Source: an uncultured Prevotella sp.
Lineage (GTDB): Bacteria > Bacteroidota > Bacteroidia > Bacteroidales > Bacteroidaceae
Direction: 5' to 3'
Assembly: GCA_900546575.1 (NCBI GenBank)
Contig: URDM01000090.1
Location: 1 to 9,832, forward strand
DNA: 9,832 nucleotides
Under the pieces are notes generated by a model that had not been told where the DNA came from, did no database searches, and was given only the letters and a program-made list of their open reading frames with translations. Below are positions 1 through 5,959 of this stretch, one piece after another. The position numbers were made by a program, and so were the translations under genes. The first letter of the stretch is position 1, and every line of letters starts with the position of its first letter.

Positions 1-40
1 AATTTTATTAGTTATATTACGTTAATTAACTCCCTCATTT

Positions 41-166
41 TCAAACGATTACGTTAGAATTAACAGAGTATTGATAAAATGTACCATAGCATTTTTTATT
101 TGACTCGTCATGAGTTAATCCTTCTATATCAGGAATAATCTCTATTTTTCTTGTAATTTTAGACAT
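41..166 (-). CDS. Small ORF of unknown function, 41 codons
   Basis: An ATG at 166-164 opens a 41-codon frame that ends in TGA at 43-41. The product is small and lysine-rich at its N-terminus (MSKITRKIEIIP...), with one cysteine in the stretch KKCYGTFYQYS. I see no signal peptide, membrane segment or known motif. The A+T-rich leader before the ATG (TAAATAAAC) is acceptable for Bacteroidota, which often lack a Shine-Dalgarno sequence, but no consensus TAnnTTTG promoter precedes it. It lies left of the CRISPR array and reads away from it. It could be a real small protein, the start of a decayed longer gene, or chance in A+T-rich DNA. A 41-codon open frame is not in itself significant. Confidence 0.25.
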   Translation of the reverse strand: MSKITRKIEIIPDIEGLTHDESNKKCYGTFYQYSVNSNVIV

Positions 167-192
167 GTTTATTTAGAATCAATTGACGAATG

Positions 193-242
193 ATAAAGTT
201 CTGCTTTATAGTCAAAAAGTCCTTTTCATTGTTAACAACAAT
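193..242. other. Two small inverted repeats beside the CRISPR array
   Basis: ATAAAG (193-198) and CTTTAT (204-209) can form a 6-bp stem with a 5-nt loop. ATTGTT (228-233) and AACAAT (237-242) can form a second 6-bp stem with a 3-nt loop, ending one base before the first CRISPR repeat. Neither has a T-run that would make it a clear terminator. They are real matches in sequence, but short stems are common in A+T-rich DNA, so any role at the array boundary is conjecture. Confidence 0.25.
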
Positions 243-243
243 A

Positions 244-477
244 GTTGAATGTAGCTTTCGTTTTTAGATGATTTACATCACGAGGACGAAACGGTCAATC
301 ATACTCTATGTTGGATATACCTTTCTTTTTCAGATGATTTACATCCTCGTAAGCCAGAAGTTCATGCCCGACTTTGTTGGATGTACCTTTCTTTTATATA
401 TGATTTACATCTAATCCTCCAATGCCCAGCAAGGCTTATTAGTTGGATGTACCTTTCTTTTATAGATGATTTACATC
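244..477 (+). CRISPR. Short CRISPR array, 4 repeats and 3 spacers, type II-C-like repeat
   Basis: Four 36-bp repeats lie at 244-279, 310-345, 376-411 and 442-477, separated by three unrelated spacers of exactly 30 bp (280-309, 346-375, 412-441). The repeat begins GTTGGATGTACC and ends GATGATTTACATC. GATGTA (repeat bases 5-10) and TACATC (31-36) are perfect inverted repeats. Against the rightmost copy, the others differ at 1, 3 and 4 positions going left, so decay increases leftward. The 36/30 geometry, the GTTG start and the shared CCTTTCT core match my recollection of the Neisseria type II-C repeat at about 21 of 36 bases, which suggests a Cas9 system. Strand is given as the type II crRNA orientation (GTTG end next to the spacer 3' end). 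The decay gradient would instead put a canonical leader on the right, so transcription direction is open. No cas gene is in the window. Confidence 0.93.
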
Positions 478-504
478 CTATCCTATTGAAACAGTCTTTC
501 ATAT

Positions 505-600
505 AACTATTTAAGGTACTTACCGAGTGGAATAATCCCTCAGCATAAGGGTTTCCAACAACCCCGTTGAATATTTAAATCCAAAGATTATCATATTTCA
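505..600 (+). ncRNA. Candidate tracrRNA next to the CRISPR array
   Basis: AAGGTAC (513-519) is the exact complement of repeat bases 8-14. After a mismatch and a bulge, CCGA (523-526) can pair with repeat bases 2-5 using one G-U pair. CTAT (507-510) can pair with ATAG at repeat bases 21-24 across an internal loop. The 3' side holds ATAAGG (545-550) followed by CCGTTG (564-569), and GGGTT (549-553) pairs with AACCC (560-564) around a 6-nt loop. Type II-C tracrRNAs typically have an anti-repeat followed by a short nexus hairpin in an AAGG...CCG setting, so the order of parts fits. The duplex is imperfect, an alternative anti-repeat can be drawn through 529-544, and I find no clear promoter or T-run terminator, so ends are approximate. 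The stretch could instead be the array leader. Confidence 0.35.
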
Positions 601-616
601 AGACTTCACAATTATG

Positions 617-654
617 TTTGCAAACGCATTTATTGCGATTGCGCTGCAAAGTTA
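617..654. other. Nested hairpin and a minus-strand TAACTTTG box
   Basis: TTTGCA (617-622) pairs with TGCAAA (645-650), and inside it CGCA (625-628) pairs with TGCG (634-637) around TTTAT. Overlapping its right arm, 647-654 read on the minus strand gives TAACTTTG, a match to the Bacteroidota -7 consensus TAnnTTTG. There is no TTG at the proper 19-21 bp distance upstream, so it is at best half a promoter. If used, it would drive transcription leftward through the candidate tracrRNA segment into the array, acting as a leader promoter. The rest of the gene-free stretch from 478 to 734 shows nothing else I can name. Confidence 0.25.
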
Positions 655-734
655 CTAAAAATCAATAAGAATAAAGACATTATTTGTTATCGGTTTCGTA
701 AAAACTGAAATTTTAGCCTAATTATGCCATTATA

Positions 735-932
735 ATGACCGAAAACATCAGACAATATGTCAAATCCATAGTGCATGATACAAGAAACCGTGTCAACGAT
801 GGCATGAAATGTGTCGGTAAAGGTTTGTGGTATGAAGATTGTAAAATTCATTATCGGAAGACGGCAGAAACAATCTATTTAACGCAACAGAGTTTCCACA
901 GTATTCATCTTAAAACTATTATCAAACTATGA
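735..932 (+). CDS. Small hypothetical protein, 65 aa, overlapping the DUF6261 start
   Basis: A 65-codon ORF runs from ATG at 735 to TGA at 930-932. Its stop overlaps the start of the next gene as ATGA, an arrangement typical of translational coupling. The product is basic and has two cysteines (KCVGKGLW and YEDCKIHY) but no motif I recognise, no signal peptide and no membrane segment. I see no promoter or ribosome binding site in front of it. It may be a genuine small upstream gene, or chance read-through in the 5' leader of the DUF6261 gene. The ATGA junction is the main argument for it and could be coincidence. Confidence 0.3.
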   Translation: MTENIRQYVKSIVHDTRNRVNDGMKCVGKGLWYEDCKIHYRKTAETIYLTQQSFHSIHLKTIIKL

Positions 933-1614
933 GCGAAATTGGAACTCTTAGCTTGGAGCGTCTAAACAACGGCGCACATTTTCTGTTCATTTCAAACGTG
1001 TTGGCACGTGCTGAGGCCGATGCGAATGTAAAGAGTAAGCTCAGCGCACAGATCGTCTCGCTAAAGGCTGCCATAGAGCAAGAGGATGAGGACTTGAAAA
1101 TCTCGCATAAAGTATGCTGACAGATGACATCGCTACAGCCGATGCTGAGCATGACGGACTTTACAGCGGTTACAAAAAGGCTGTTAATGGTTTCAAGAAT
1201 CTGCCAGTGGAGAATATGGCAAAAGCAGCAAAGGTACTGACGCAACACATCAAGAACTATGCCATCGACCCAAAGATGCAACTCGACAAGGAAACGGGAT
1301 TGTTGATGAATTTTATCGATGACTTGGAGAAGAAATATTCAAGCGAGGTTCAAACACTTTCACTTGGTGCATTCGTTACAGCTTTGAAAGCAGCCAACGA
1401 AAAAGTACGCACATTGACAGCAACACGCACAGACGAGCGTATGGCAAAAGCTGTTGGTGCATTAAAAGCATCACGCAAGGCAAGCGATGAGGCTTACCGC
1501 CTGTTGGTGCAGTTTGTGAATGCCTATGCTTTGATAGAGGGCGACAGCAAGTATCTTAGCTTTATTGACTATGTGAATACAGAGATCAATGATTTAACCC
1601 AAATCGGTCATTAG
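929..1614 (+). pseudogene. DUF6261-like protein gene, broken by a -1 frameshift
   Basis: Two adjoining frames together make one protein of about 228 residues. Frame one (929-1120) gives 63 residues starting MSEIGTLSLERLNNGAHF and ends VC-stop. Frame two (1114-1614) starts MLTDDIATADAEHD and runs 166 residues. The halves overlap by 7 bases (ATGCTGA, 1114-1120). The opening pattern (leucine-rich start, RLxNGxHF), the LTDDIAxAD segment and the helical, Lys/Ala-rich remainder recall the DUF6261 family of Bacteroidota, whose members are of similar combined length; I know of no established function. One missing base at about 1105-1117 would restore a single frame (for example KV-M-LTDD). The second half keeps a clean reading frame, so the lesion is recent, a sequencing error, or a tolerated split in which the second half is translated by coupling at ATGCTGA. 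Three 21-bp repeats and a terminator follow. Confidence 0.65.
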
Positions 1615-1706
1615 TATCGCGGATATGCTTACGTATAGATATAAAGAACGGGGGAAAAGAAATACACTACATCACACGTAGATTTTATGTGCGTTCTTGA
1701 TTGTGT

Positions 1707-1769
1707 CTTGAAACGATCGTATCATGGCTTGAAATAATCGTATCATGGCTTGAAATAATCGTATCATGC
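1707..1769 (+). repeat. Three tandem 21-bp repeats ending in a terminator
   Basis: The units are 1707-1727, 1728-1748 and 1749-1769. Each starts CTTGAAA and ends ATCGTATCATG plus one base; the first differs from the second at two internal bases (ACG for ATA), and the third differs in its last base. Every unit carries TCGTATCA, which is the exact complement of the single TGATACGA at 1772-1779. Three alternative hairpins with that one arm are therefore possible. The array lies 93 bp after the DUF6261 stop. A weak long-range stem (AAGAACG 1644-1650 with CGTTCTT 1692-1698) lies between the two. Confidence 0.85.
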
Positions 1770-1787
1770 TTTGATACGAAGTTTTTT
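1759..1787 (+). terminator. Rho-independent terminator after the DUF6261 gene
   Basis: TCGTATCA (1759-1766) and TGATACGA (1772-1779) form a perfect 8-bp stem with a 5-nt loop, followed by AG and six T residues (1782-1787). It is correctly oriented to end plus-strand transcription from the DUF6261 gene. The left arm belongs to the third 21-bp tandem repeat. Read on the other strand it lacks a good T-run, so it is a weaker candidate for ending the minus-strand ATPase transcript. Confidence 0.75.
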
Positions 1788-1822
1788 ACTGGATGCTTCA
1801 TATGTTAGCGGTTTTAAGAAGG

Positions 1823-1849
1823 ATATATGTTATATATGTTATATACGTT
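1823..1849. repeat. Three 9-bp tandem repeats, ATATATGTT
   Basis: ATATATGTT occurs at 1823-1831 and 1832-1840, then once as ATATACGTT at 1841-1849. The repeat lies between the DUF6261 terminator and the 3' end of the convergent ATPase gene. It is probably a simple-sequence expansion; no function can be read from it. Confidence 0.6.
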
Positions 1850-1877
1850 ATCTTTGTTAGGAATGAACAGCAGTAAA

Positions 1878-3257
1878 CTACTCTGGCACTGTCGGGATTT
1901 CCGGGATTATGCAGTCACCATCTGCAACAGACAGATTCTTAAAGAACATCACGTAATAAACGGGCATATATGTTATACCTTTATCATCATACACCTTCTG
2001 TTCATTGCTTAAAACGACTGCACGACAGATGTGATAGTCGGGAGTGGCTATAAAACGGTCGAGAGCGCTATGCACCTTATAGTCCTTGCCCGATTTAACT
2101 TCTATAGGCAACACCGTAAGACTATCATAGTCGTCGATAAGGAAATCGACCTCGCCACGCTGCTTGTTGTCGTAATAATGCAGTTGGAAGCCATGGGCAT
2201 GAAGTTCCTGCGCCACTACCGACTCATACACCGACCCAAGGTTTATACTAAGCACATCACCAAGTACAGCATTGACATTGGTGCCATAAAGAAGATTGGT
2301 GAGCAATCCTACATCACTAAGATAGAGTTTCAGAAGATTCTTGCTTTCCGACTCCAACAACGGGAACTTAGGATTGCTTATTGCACGGACCTGCAATACT
2401 ACACCAGAGTTGGTGAGATACTCAAACTCCTCGGCATAGTCGCTATACTGCTTGTGTCCGGATTTTCCCTCTATGTTCTTTACTATGATACGCTTCTTCT
2501 TGTTCTCCATATTGGAAGGTATAAGGTCGTAAATATTGCGTATCACAAGTTTCTTCTCCTCGTCATACTGCGAAGCGTCTATTCTATATAGAGTATGGAT
2601 GTCGCGTTGGATGTTGCGCACTTGCGTTATGTTACGGTTTTCCAAAAACTTGTTTATTGCATCGGGCATACCTCCCACCAACAGATATAGTTTGAACTGT
2701 TGAAGCATATAGTTGTGCATGGAATCATTGAGCGACTGTCGATCCTCAAAGCTTCGCCTTACTCCATCAATTGTATTCTGACCACATCCCATAGCAAGTA
2801 GGAACTCTTCAAAATCCAAAGGATACATCTGCTCTATAGCTATACTGCCTATAGGTACGGATGGAGTCTGTGCAAGAGCTACGCCAAGTTCCGAACCACT
2901 CGCAATGTAGCGATATCTGCCTTCTTCGTTCAGAAATTTCAACATGGTCATCAAGTGAGGATAGCTCTGTATCTCGTCAAGGAAAACAATAGTATCTTGC
3001 TTGTTGCCGAGCTTGTCGCCAGCAATGGCGCCCAGCTGTAGATAGAAGTCGTCGACACTTCTCACCGATTGGAATATGCCCATACCTTCCTTGTCTGCCT
3101 TCAGATTTATCTCAACGAAATTCTTGAACAGCTGCTTTCCGACATATCTGATGATATACGACTTTCCTATCTGTCTTGCACCATTGACAAGCAGAATTTT
3201 ATGAGGTTCATTATTGAGGAATTCCTCCAAACGTCTTGCAAACTTTCTATATAGCAT
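1878..3257 (-). CDS. AAA_14/DUF4143-type ATPase with nuclease-like C-terminus
   Basis: The protein has 459 residues. An N-terminal P-loop ATPase domain shows Walker A GARQIGKS at 26-33, Walker B IVFLDEIQ at 90-97 and a sensor-like YIASGSELG at about 117-125. YLLVGGMPDA (191-200), typical of the family, marks the linker region. The C-terminal DUF4143-like domain contains VYESVVAQEL (343-352), GEVDFLI (368-374) and LPIEVKSGKDYK (383-394). The D371, E386 and K388 arrangement matches a PD-(D/E)XK nuclease fold signature, so the triad looks intact. Length is usual for this family, which is often multicopy in Bacteroidota and archaea and whose cellular role is unsettled; ATP binding is secure, nuclease activity is inferred. 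It stands alone, 259 bp after citF, with its own promoter and three upstream 33-bp repeats. Its DNA is more A+T-rich than the neighbouring cit and ribF regions, compatible with acquisition by transfer. Confidence 0.9.
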   Translation of the reverse strand: MLYRKFARRLEEFLNNEPHKILLVNGARQIGKSYIIRYVGKQLFKNFVEINLKADKEGMGIFQSVRSVDDFYLQLGAIAGDKLGNKQDTIVFLDEIQSYPHLMTMLKFLNEEGRYRYIASGSELGVALAQTPSVPIGSIAIEQMYPLDFEEFLLAMGCGQNTIDGVRRSFEDRQSLNDSMHNYMLQQFKLYLLVGGMPDAINKFLENRNITQVRNIQRDIHTLYRIDASQYDEEKKLVIRNIYDLIPSNMENKKKRIIVKNIEGKSGHKQYSDYAEEFEYLTNSGVVLQVRAISNPKFPLLESESKNLLKLYLSDVGLLTNLLYGTNVNAVLGDVLSINLGSVYESVVAQELHAHGFQLHYYDNKQRGEVDFLIDDYDSLTVLPIEVKSGKDYKVHSALDRFIATPDYHICRAVVLSNEQKVYDDKGITYMPVYYVMFFKNLSVADGDCIIPEIPTVPE

Positions 3258-3301
3258 ATATTAATTCCTTTTACTTATTGATATTCTGTATGTTACAGTT
3301 G

Positions 3302-3332
3302 CAAAGATAACAATAAAAAGCAAGCAAAACAA
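3302..3332 (-). promoter_or_regulatory. Bacteroidota-type promoter of the ATPase gene
   Basis: On the minus strand the -7 box TATCTTTG (3309-3302) matches TAnnTTTG exactly, and a TTG (-33 element, 3332-3330) lies 20 bp upstream, the expected spacing. Transcription would start near 3295, giving a leader of roughly 38 nt before the ATG at 3257. The TTG sits four bases from the first 33-bp repeat, so a protein bound there could contact or block RNA polymerase. Confidence 0.75.
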
Positions 3333-3335
3333 GGC

Positions 3336-3434
3336 TTTTCAGGAATTATTCCGTGTTTTTACATGCTGTTTTCAGGAATTATTCCGAGTTTTTGGGTGTC
3401 ATTTTCAGGAATTATTCCGTCATTCACAATAAAA
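3336..3434. repeat. Three 33-bp direct repeats with interrupted palindrome, iteron-like
   Basis: TTTTCAGGAATTATTCCG occurs without a mismatch at 3336-3353, 3369-3386 and 3402-3419, a strict 33-bp period. The first two copies also share a following GTTTTT, while the remaining bases vary. Each core contains GGAAT-T-ATTCC, a 5+1+5 inverted repeat. The 33-bp spacing is close to three turns of B-DNA, so proteins on the three copies would face the same side. The array lies directly upstream of the ATPase promoter and ends beside the cit terminator. An operator array or a recognition site for the ATPase itself are possible roles; neither is shown. The variable inserts are only about 15 bp, so it is not a CRISPR. 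Confidence 0.85.
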
Positions 3435-3487
3435 AAAGAGAGTTTGGAATCAATAAGCCTGCTATGGCTTTCAACTCCAAACTCTCT
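3431..3487 (-). terminator. Strong rho-independent terminator of the citDEF operon
   Basis: AGAGAGTTTGGA (3437-3448) and TCCAAACTCTCT (3476-3487) form a perfect 12-bp stem, and AAGCC (3455-3459) with GGCTT (3466-3470) makes a second stem inside the loop. Read on the minus strand, the stem is followed by a run of seven T residues (3437-3431). It lies 30 bp beyond the citF stop and separates the operon from the ATPase gene. Confidence 0.88.
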
Positions 3488-3516
3488 GAGTTTAACTTAA
3501 ATATATCACTTTACCT

Positions 3517-5058
3517 TTACTCTTCGATGTTCTTGATTACGTCCTGTACCGAACCGTCGCGGTTGAGAACTACGCCTACAACCTTATCGCCGAACGGCAA
3601 CGGAGCCGGTGTGCCGATGATAGAGAGGGCACGGTCGCGGAGCTCTTCAAGTGTAACGAGAGGCAAGCCTGCCTGACGCATTCGCTCGGCGATGTCGGGA
3701 CGCAACGGATTGACAGCAATGCCATACTCTGTAACGACTACGTCTACTGTACGACCCGGTGTGATGAGTGTCGTAACCTCATCGACGATGCACGGAATAC
3801 GACCGCGAAGCATAGGACAAACGATGATGCTGAGCGCTGAATCTTCTGCTGTGTCAGGATGACCGCCTACCGCTCCGCGTATAATACCGTCGCTTCCTAC
3901 GAGCACGTTAACGTTGAAGTGAACGTCAACTTCAAGAGCCGAGAGGATAACGATGTCGAGACAGTGGGTAGCCGAGCCTTCCTCGTGCATACTTGCATAC
4001 TCGTATGAGGCAACCTCCTTGTGTGTCGGGTCGTTCTTCAATGACTCTGCAGCAACCTTATCGAACGACTGAACGTCGATGAGGCGCTCGATGAGTCCTT
4101 CCTCGTGCATCTTAACCATGTGGGCTGTGATTCCACCGAGTGCGAACGAAGCCTTGATGCCCTGGTCAATCATGCTCTGGCGGATGTACTTGACAGCTGC
4201 CAACGAAGCACCACCCGAACCGGTCTGGATAGAGAAGCCCTCCTTGAAGTATCCACTATTGACAATAACCTTGGCCGCCTGTTTAGCAAGAAGGATGTCG
4301 CGCGGGTTCTTTGTATCGCGAATAGCACCTGAAGCAATCTTGGAAGAGTCGCCTACGCTGTCCACCTCAACAACGAAGTCAACGTCGTGCTCAGATATTG
4401 AGTTAGGTGTATTGGGATAAGCAACGAGGTCGTCGGTAAGAATCACAACCTTGTCGGCATAGTGAGCGTCGGGCAATGCATAGCCTAACGAACCGCAAAT
4501 ACTCTTGGCGTTGGGCGAACGTGAATATCCGCAGGCGTTGCCGAGAGGATCGGAAGAAGACGCACCGAGGAATGCTACGTCAATATGGAGTTCGCCTGAA
4601 GCAATAGCTTCACCACGTCCACCATGCGAACGGAACACTACGGGATGCTCCATAAGGCCATGTGAAATATCACGAGCTAAATCGCCACGCAGGCCAGAAG
4701 TAGAAATCTCGGTGATTACACCATTCTTTATATGGTCGATGAGCGGAGCGTGAACGTCCTGCAAGCTTGAAGCAGCAAGGTGAAGGTTCTTGAAGCCCAT
4801 AGCAGCGAGCTTGTCGACAACCATATTGACAACCTTGTCGCCTCCACGGAAATGATGATGGAACGAGATAGTCATGCCGTCGCGCAGTCCAGAACGGCGT
4901 ATTGCCTCCTCGAGTGTGACGAGTTTGGGGCTCTTGCGCTGCAATTCCATACGCGGAGCAATCTCCTTGAGCTTCGGCTCAACTTCGTTATATACACTCT
5001 TGCCCATTGCCTGGGCCATCTGACCGATGAGGGTCTGTCTTTCTTTCAGTGTGCTCAT
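3517..5058 (-). CDS. citF: Citrate lyase alpha subunit (citrate:acetyl-ACP transferase)
   Basis: CitF swaps the acetyl group on the acyl-carrier subunit CitD for citrate, forming citryl-ACP, which CitE then cleaves to oxaloacetate and acetyl-ACP. It acts in the cytoplasm within the citrate lyase complex and allows fermentation of citrate. The protein has 513 residues, matching the roughly 510 usual for the family, with no signal peptide. Conserved-looking segments include FHHHFRGGDK (66-75), GGHPDTAEDS (398-407) and TEYGIAVNP (443-451) in the CoA-transferase-like fold. The ATG overlaps the citE stop by four bases (ATGA, 5058-5055), implying coupled translation. It is the last gene of the operon and is followed by a strong terminator. 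The identification rests on overall similarity and on the gene order citD-citE-citF. Confidence 0.93.
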   Translation of the reverse strand: MSTLKERQTLIGQMAQAMGKSVYNEVEPKLKEIAPRMELQRKSPKLVTLEEAIRRSGLRDGMTISFHHHFRGGDKVVNMVVDKLAAMGFKNLHLAASSLQDVHAPLIDHIKNGVITEISTSGLRGDLARDISHGLMEHPVVFRSHGGRGEAIASGELHIDVAFLGASSSDPLGNACGYSRSPNAKSICGSLGYALPDAHYADKVVILTDDLVAYPNTPNSISEHDVDFVVEVDSVGDSSKIASGAIRDTKNPRDILLAKQAAKVIVNSGYFKEGFSIQTGSGGASLAAVKYIRQSMIDQGIKASFALGGITAHMVKMHEEGLIERLIDVQSFDKVAAESLKNDPTHKEVASYEYASMHEEGSATHCLDIVILSALEVDVHFNVNVLVGSDGIIRGAVGGHPDTAEDSALSIIVCPMLRGRIPCIVDEVTTLITPGRTVDVVVTEYGIAVNPLRPDIAERMRQAGLPLVTLEELRDRALSIIGTPAPLPFGDKVVGVVLNRDGSVQDVIKNIEE

Positions 5059-5942
5059 ACCAAGTCCTCCTCTTTAATTACGCCCGAAGCCATGGCGAGG
5101 TCAATCACGCGCTGAGCGCGGATAACAACCGGGCGGTCAACCATTTTACCATTAACGGCGATAACGCCTGATCCCTTGCGTTCTGCCTCCTTAATGGCGG
5201 CGATAACTGCCAGGGCCTTGTCGATGGCCTTCTGTGTAGGTGTGAACACCTCGTTAATAATCTCAATCTGACGTGGGTTGATAATCGACTTGCCGTCGAA
5301 TCCAAGCTGATGAATCAGCTCCACCTCCTTGCGGAATGTTTCCATGTCGTTGAGGTTGCTATATACTGTATCAAGAGCATCGATGCCAGCAGCACGTGCA
5401 GCCACAACGATGGTCTGGCGAGCCATAAGCAGCTCCATACCTTCGGGCGAACGCTGTGTCTTAAGATTAGCGCAGTAGTCCTCAGCACCAAGAGCGATAC
5501 CCATCATGCGCTTTGATGCGGTGGCAATGGCGTAGGCGTTGACAACGCCGAGTGTGCTCTCGATAGCCGCCATAATCTGTGTGCGGCCGAGGCAACCAAT
5601 CTCGCGCTCTACCTTTTCAATCTCGCGCTCCACCTCGACAACTTCTTCAGCGGTCTCGGTCTTAGGCATACGTATAACGTGAACACCAGCCTTAACAACG
5701 GCCTCGATGTCCTTCTTACCATAAGGAGTATTTAGTGGATTGATGCGCACAACCATTTCGGTGGTGCCATAATCGATGGTCTTCAATGCGTTGTGCACCA
5801 ACAGGCGCGCAGCGTCTTTCTCGGCCATAGTGACTGAGTCCTCAAGGTCGAGCATAATGGAGTCTGGACGGTAGATATACGCGTCCTGCATCATGCCAGG
5901 ATTATTGCCAGGCACGAACATCATAGTTCTTCTTAGTCTCAT
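5055..5942 (-). CDS. citE: Citrate lyase beta subunit (citryl-ACP lyase)
   Basis: CitE cleaves citryl-ACP into oxaloacetate and acetyl-ACP and belongs to the HpcH/HpaI aldolase superfamily, with a TIM-barrel fold and a divalent metal. The product has 295 residues, normal for CitE. Visible family features are the start RRTMMFVPGNNP (4-15), LDLEDSV (31-37), the substrate-binding arginine in VVRINPLN (R66), the metal ligands E128 in AAIESTLGV and D155 in GAEDYC, and DGKSIINPRQ (216-225) near the C-terminus. It starts 17 bp after citD and overlaps citF by four bases, so the three subunits are made together. Free-standing CitE-like proteins also exist, but the flanking citD and citF make the true lyase subunit much the best reading. 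Confidence 0.94.
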   Translation of the reverse strand: MRLRRTMMFVPGNNPGMMQDAYIYRPDSIMLDLEDSVTMAEKDAARLLVHNALKTIDYGTTEMVVRINPLNTPYGKKDIEAVVKAGVHVIRMPKTETAEEVVEVEREIEKVEREIGCLGRTQIMAAIESTLGVVNAYAIATASKRMMGIALGAEDYCANLKTQRSPEGMELLMARQTIVVAARAAGIDALDTVYSNLNDMETFRKEVELIHQLGFDGKSIINPRQIEIINEVFTPTQKAIDKALAVIAAIKEAERKGSGVIAVNGKMVDRPVVIRAQRVIDLAMASGVIKEEDLV

Positions 5943-5959
5943 AGCTATCTTTTCTTAGG

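Noticed and set aside
244..477. Type VI-B (Cas13b) assignment from the 36/30 geometry
   Set aside because: Cas13b repeats as I know them carry GTTG at one end and CAAC at the other on the same strand; here one end is ATC, and the core is closer to type II-C.
529..538. GGAATAATCC (529-538) and CAGGAATAATC (130-140) as further copies of the 33-bp repeat core
   Set aside because: They match only 9-10 bases, lack the palindrome's full arms and the 33-bp spacing; chance similarity in A+T-rich DNA is more likely.
1849..1856. Plus-strand TATCTTTG as an antisense promoter into the ATPase gene
   Set aside because: The -7 box is perfect, but no TTG lies 19-21 bp upstream, and the region is simple-sequence DNA.
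2031..2591. 186-codon plus-strand ORF inside the ATPase gene
   Set aside because: It is wholly antisense to a gene with clear motifs, and its product has no recognisable feature; it is a shadow frame.
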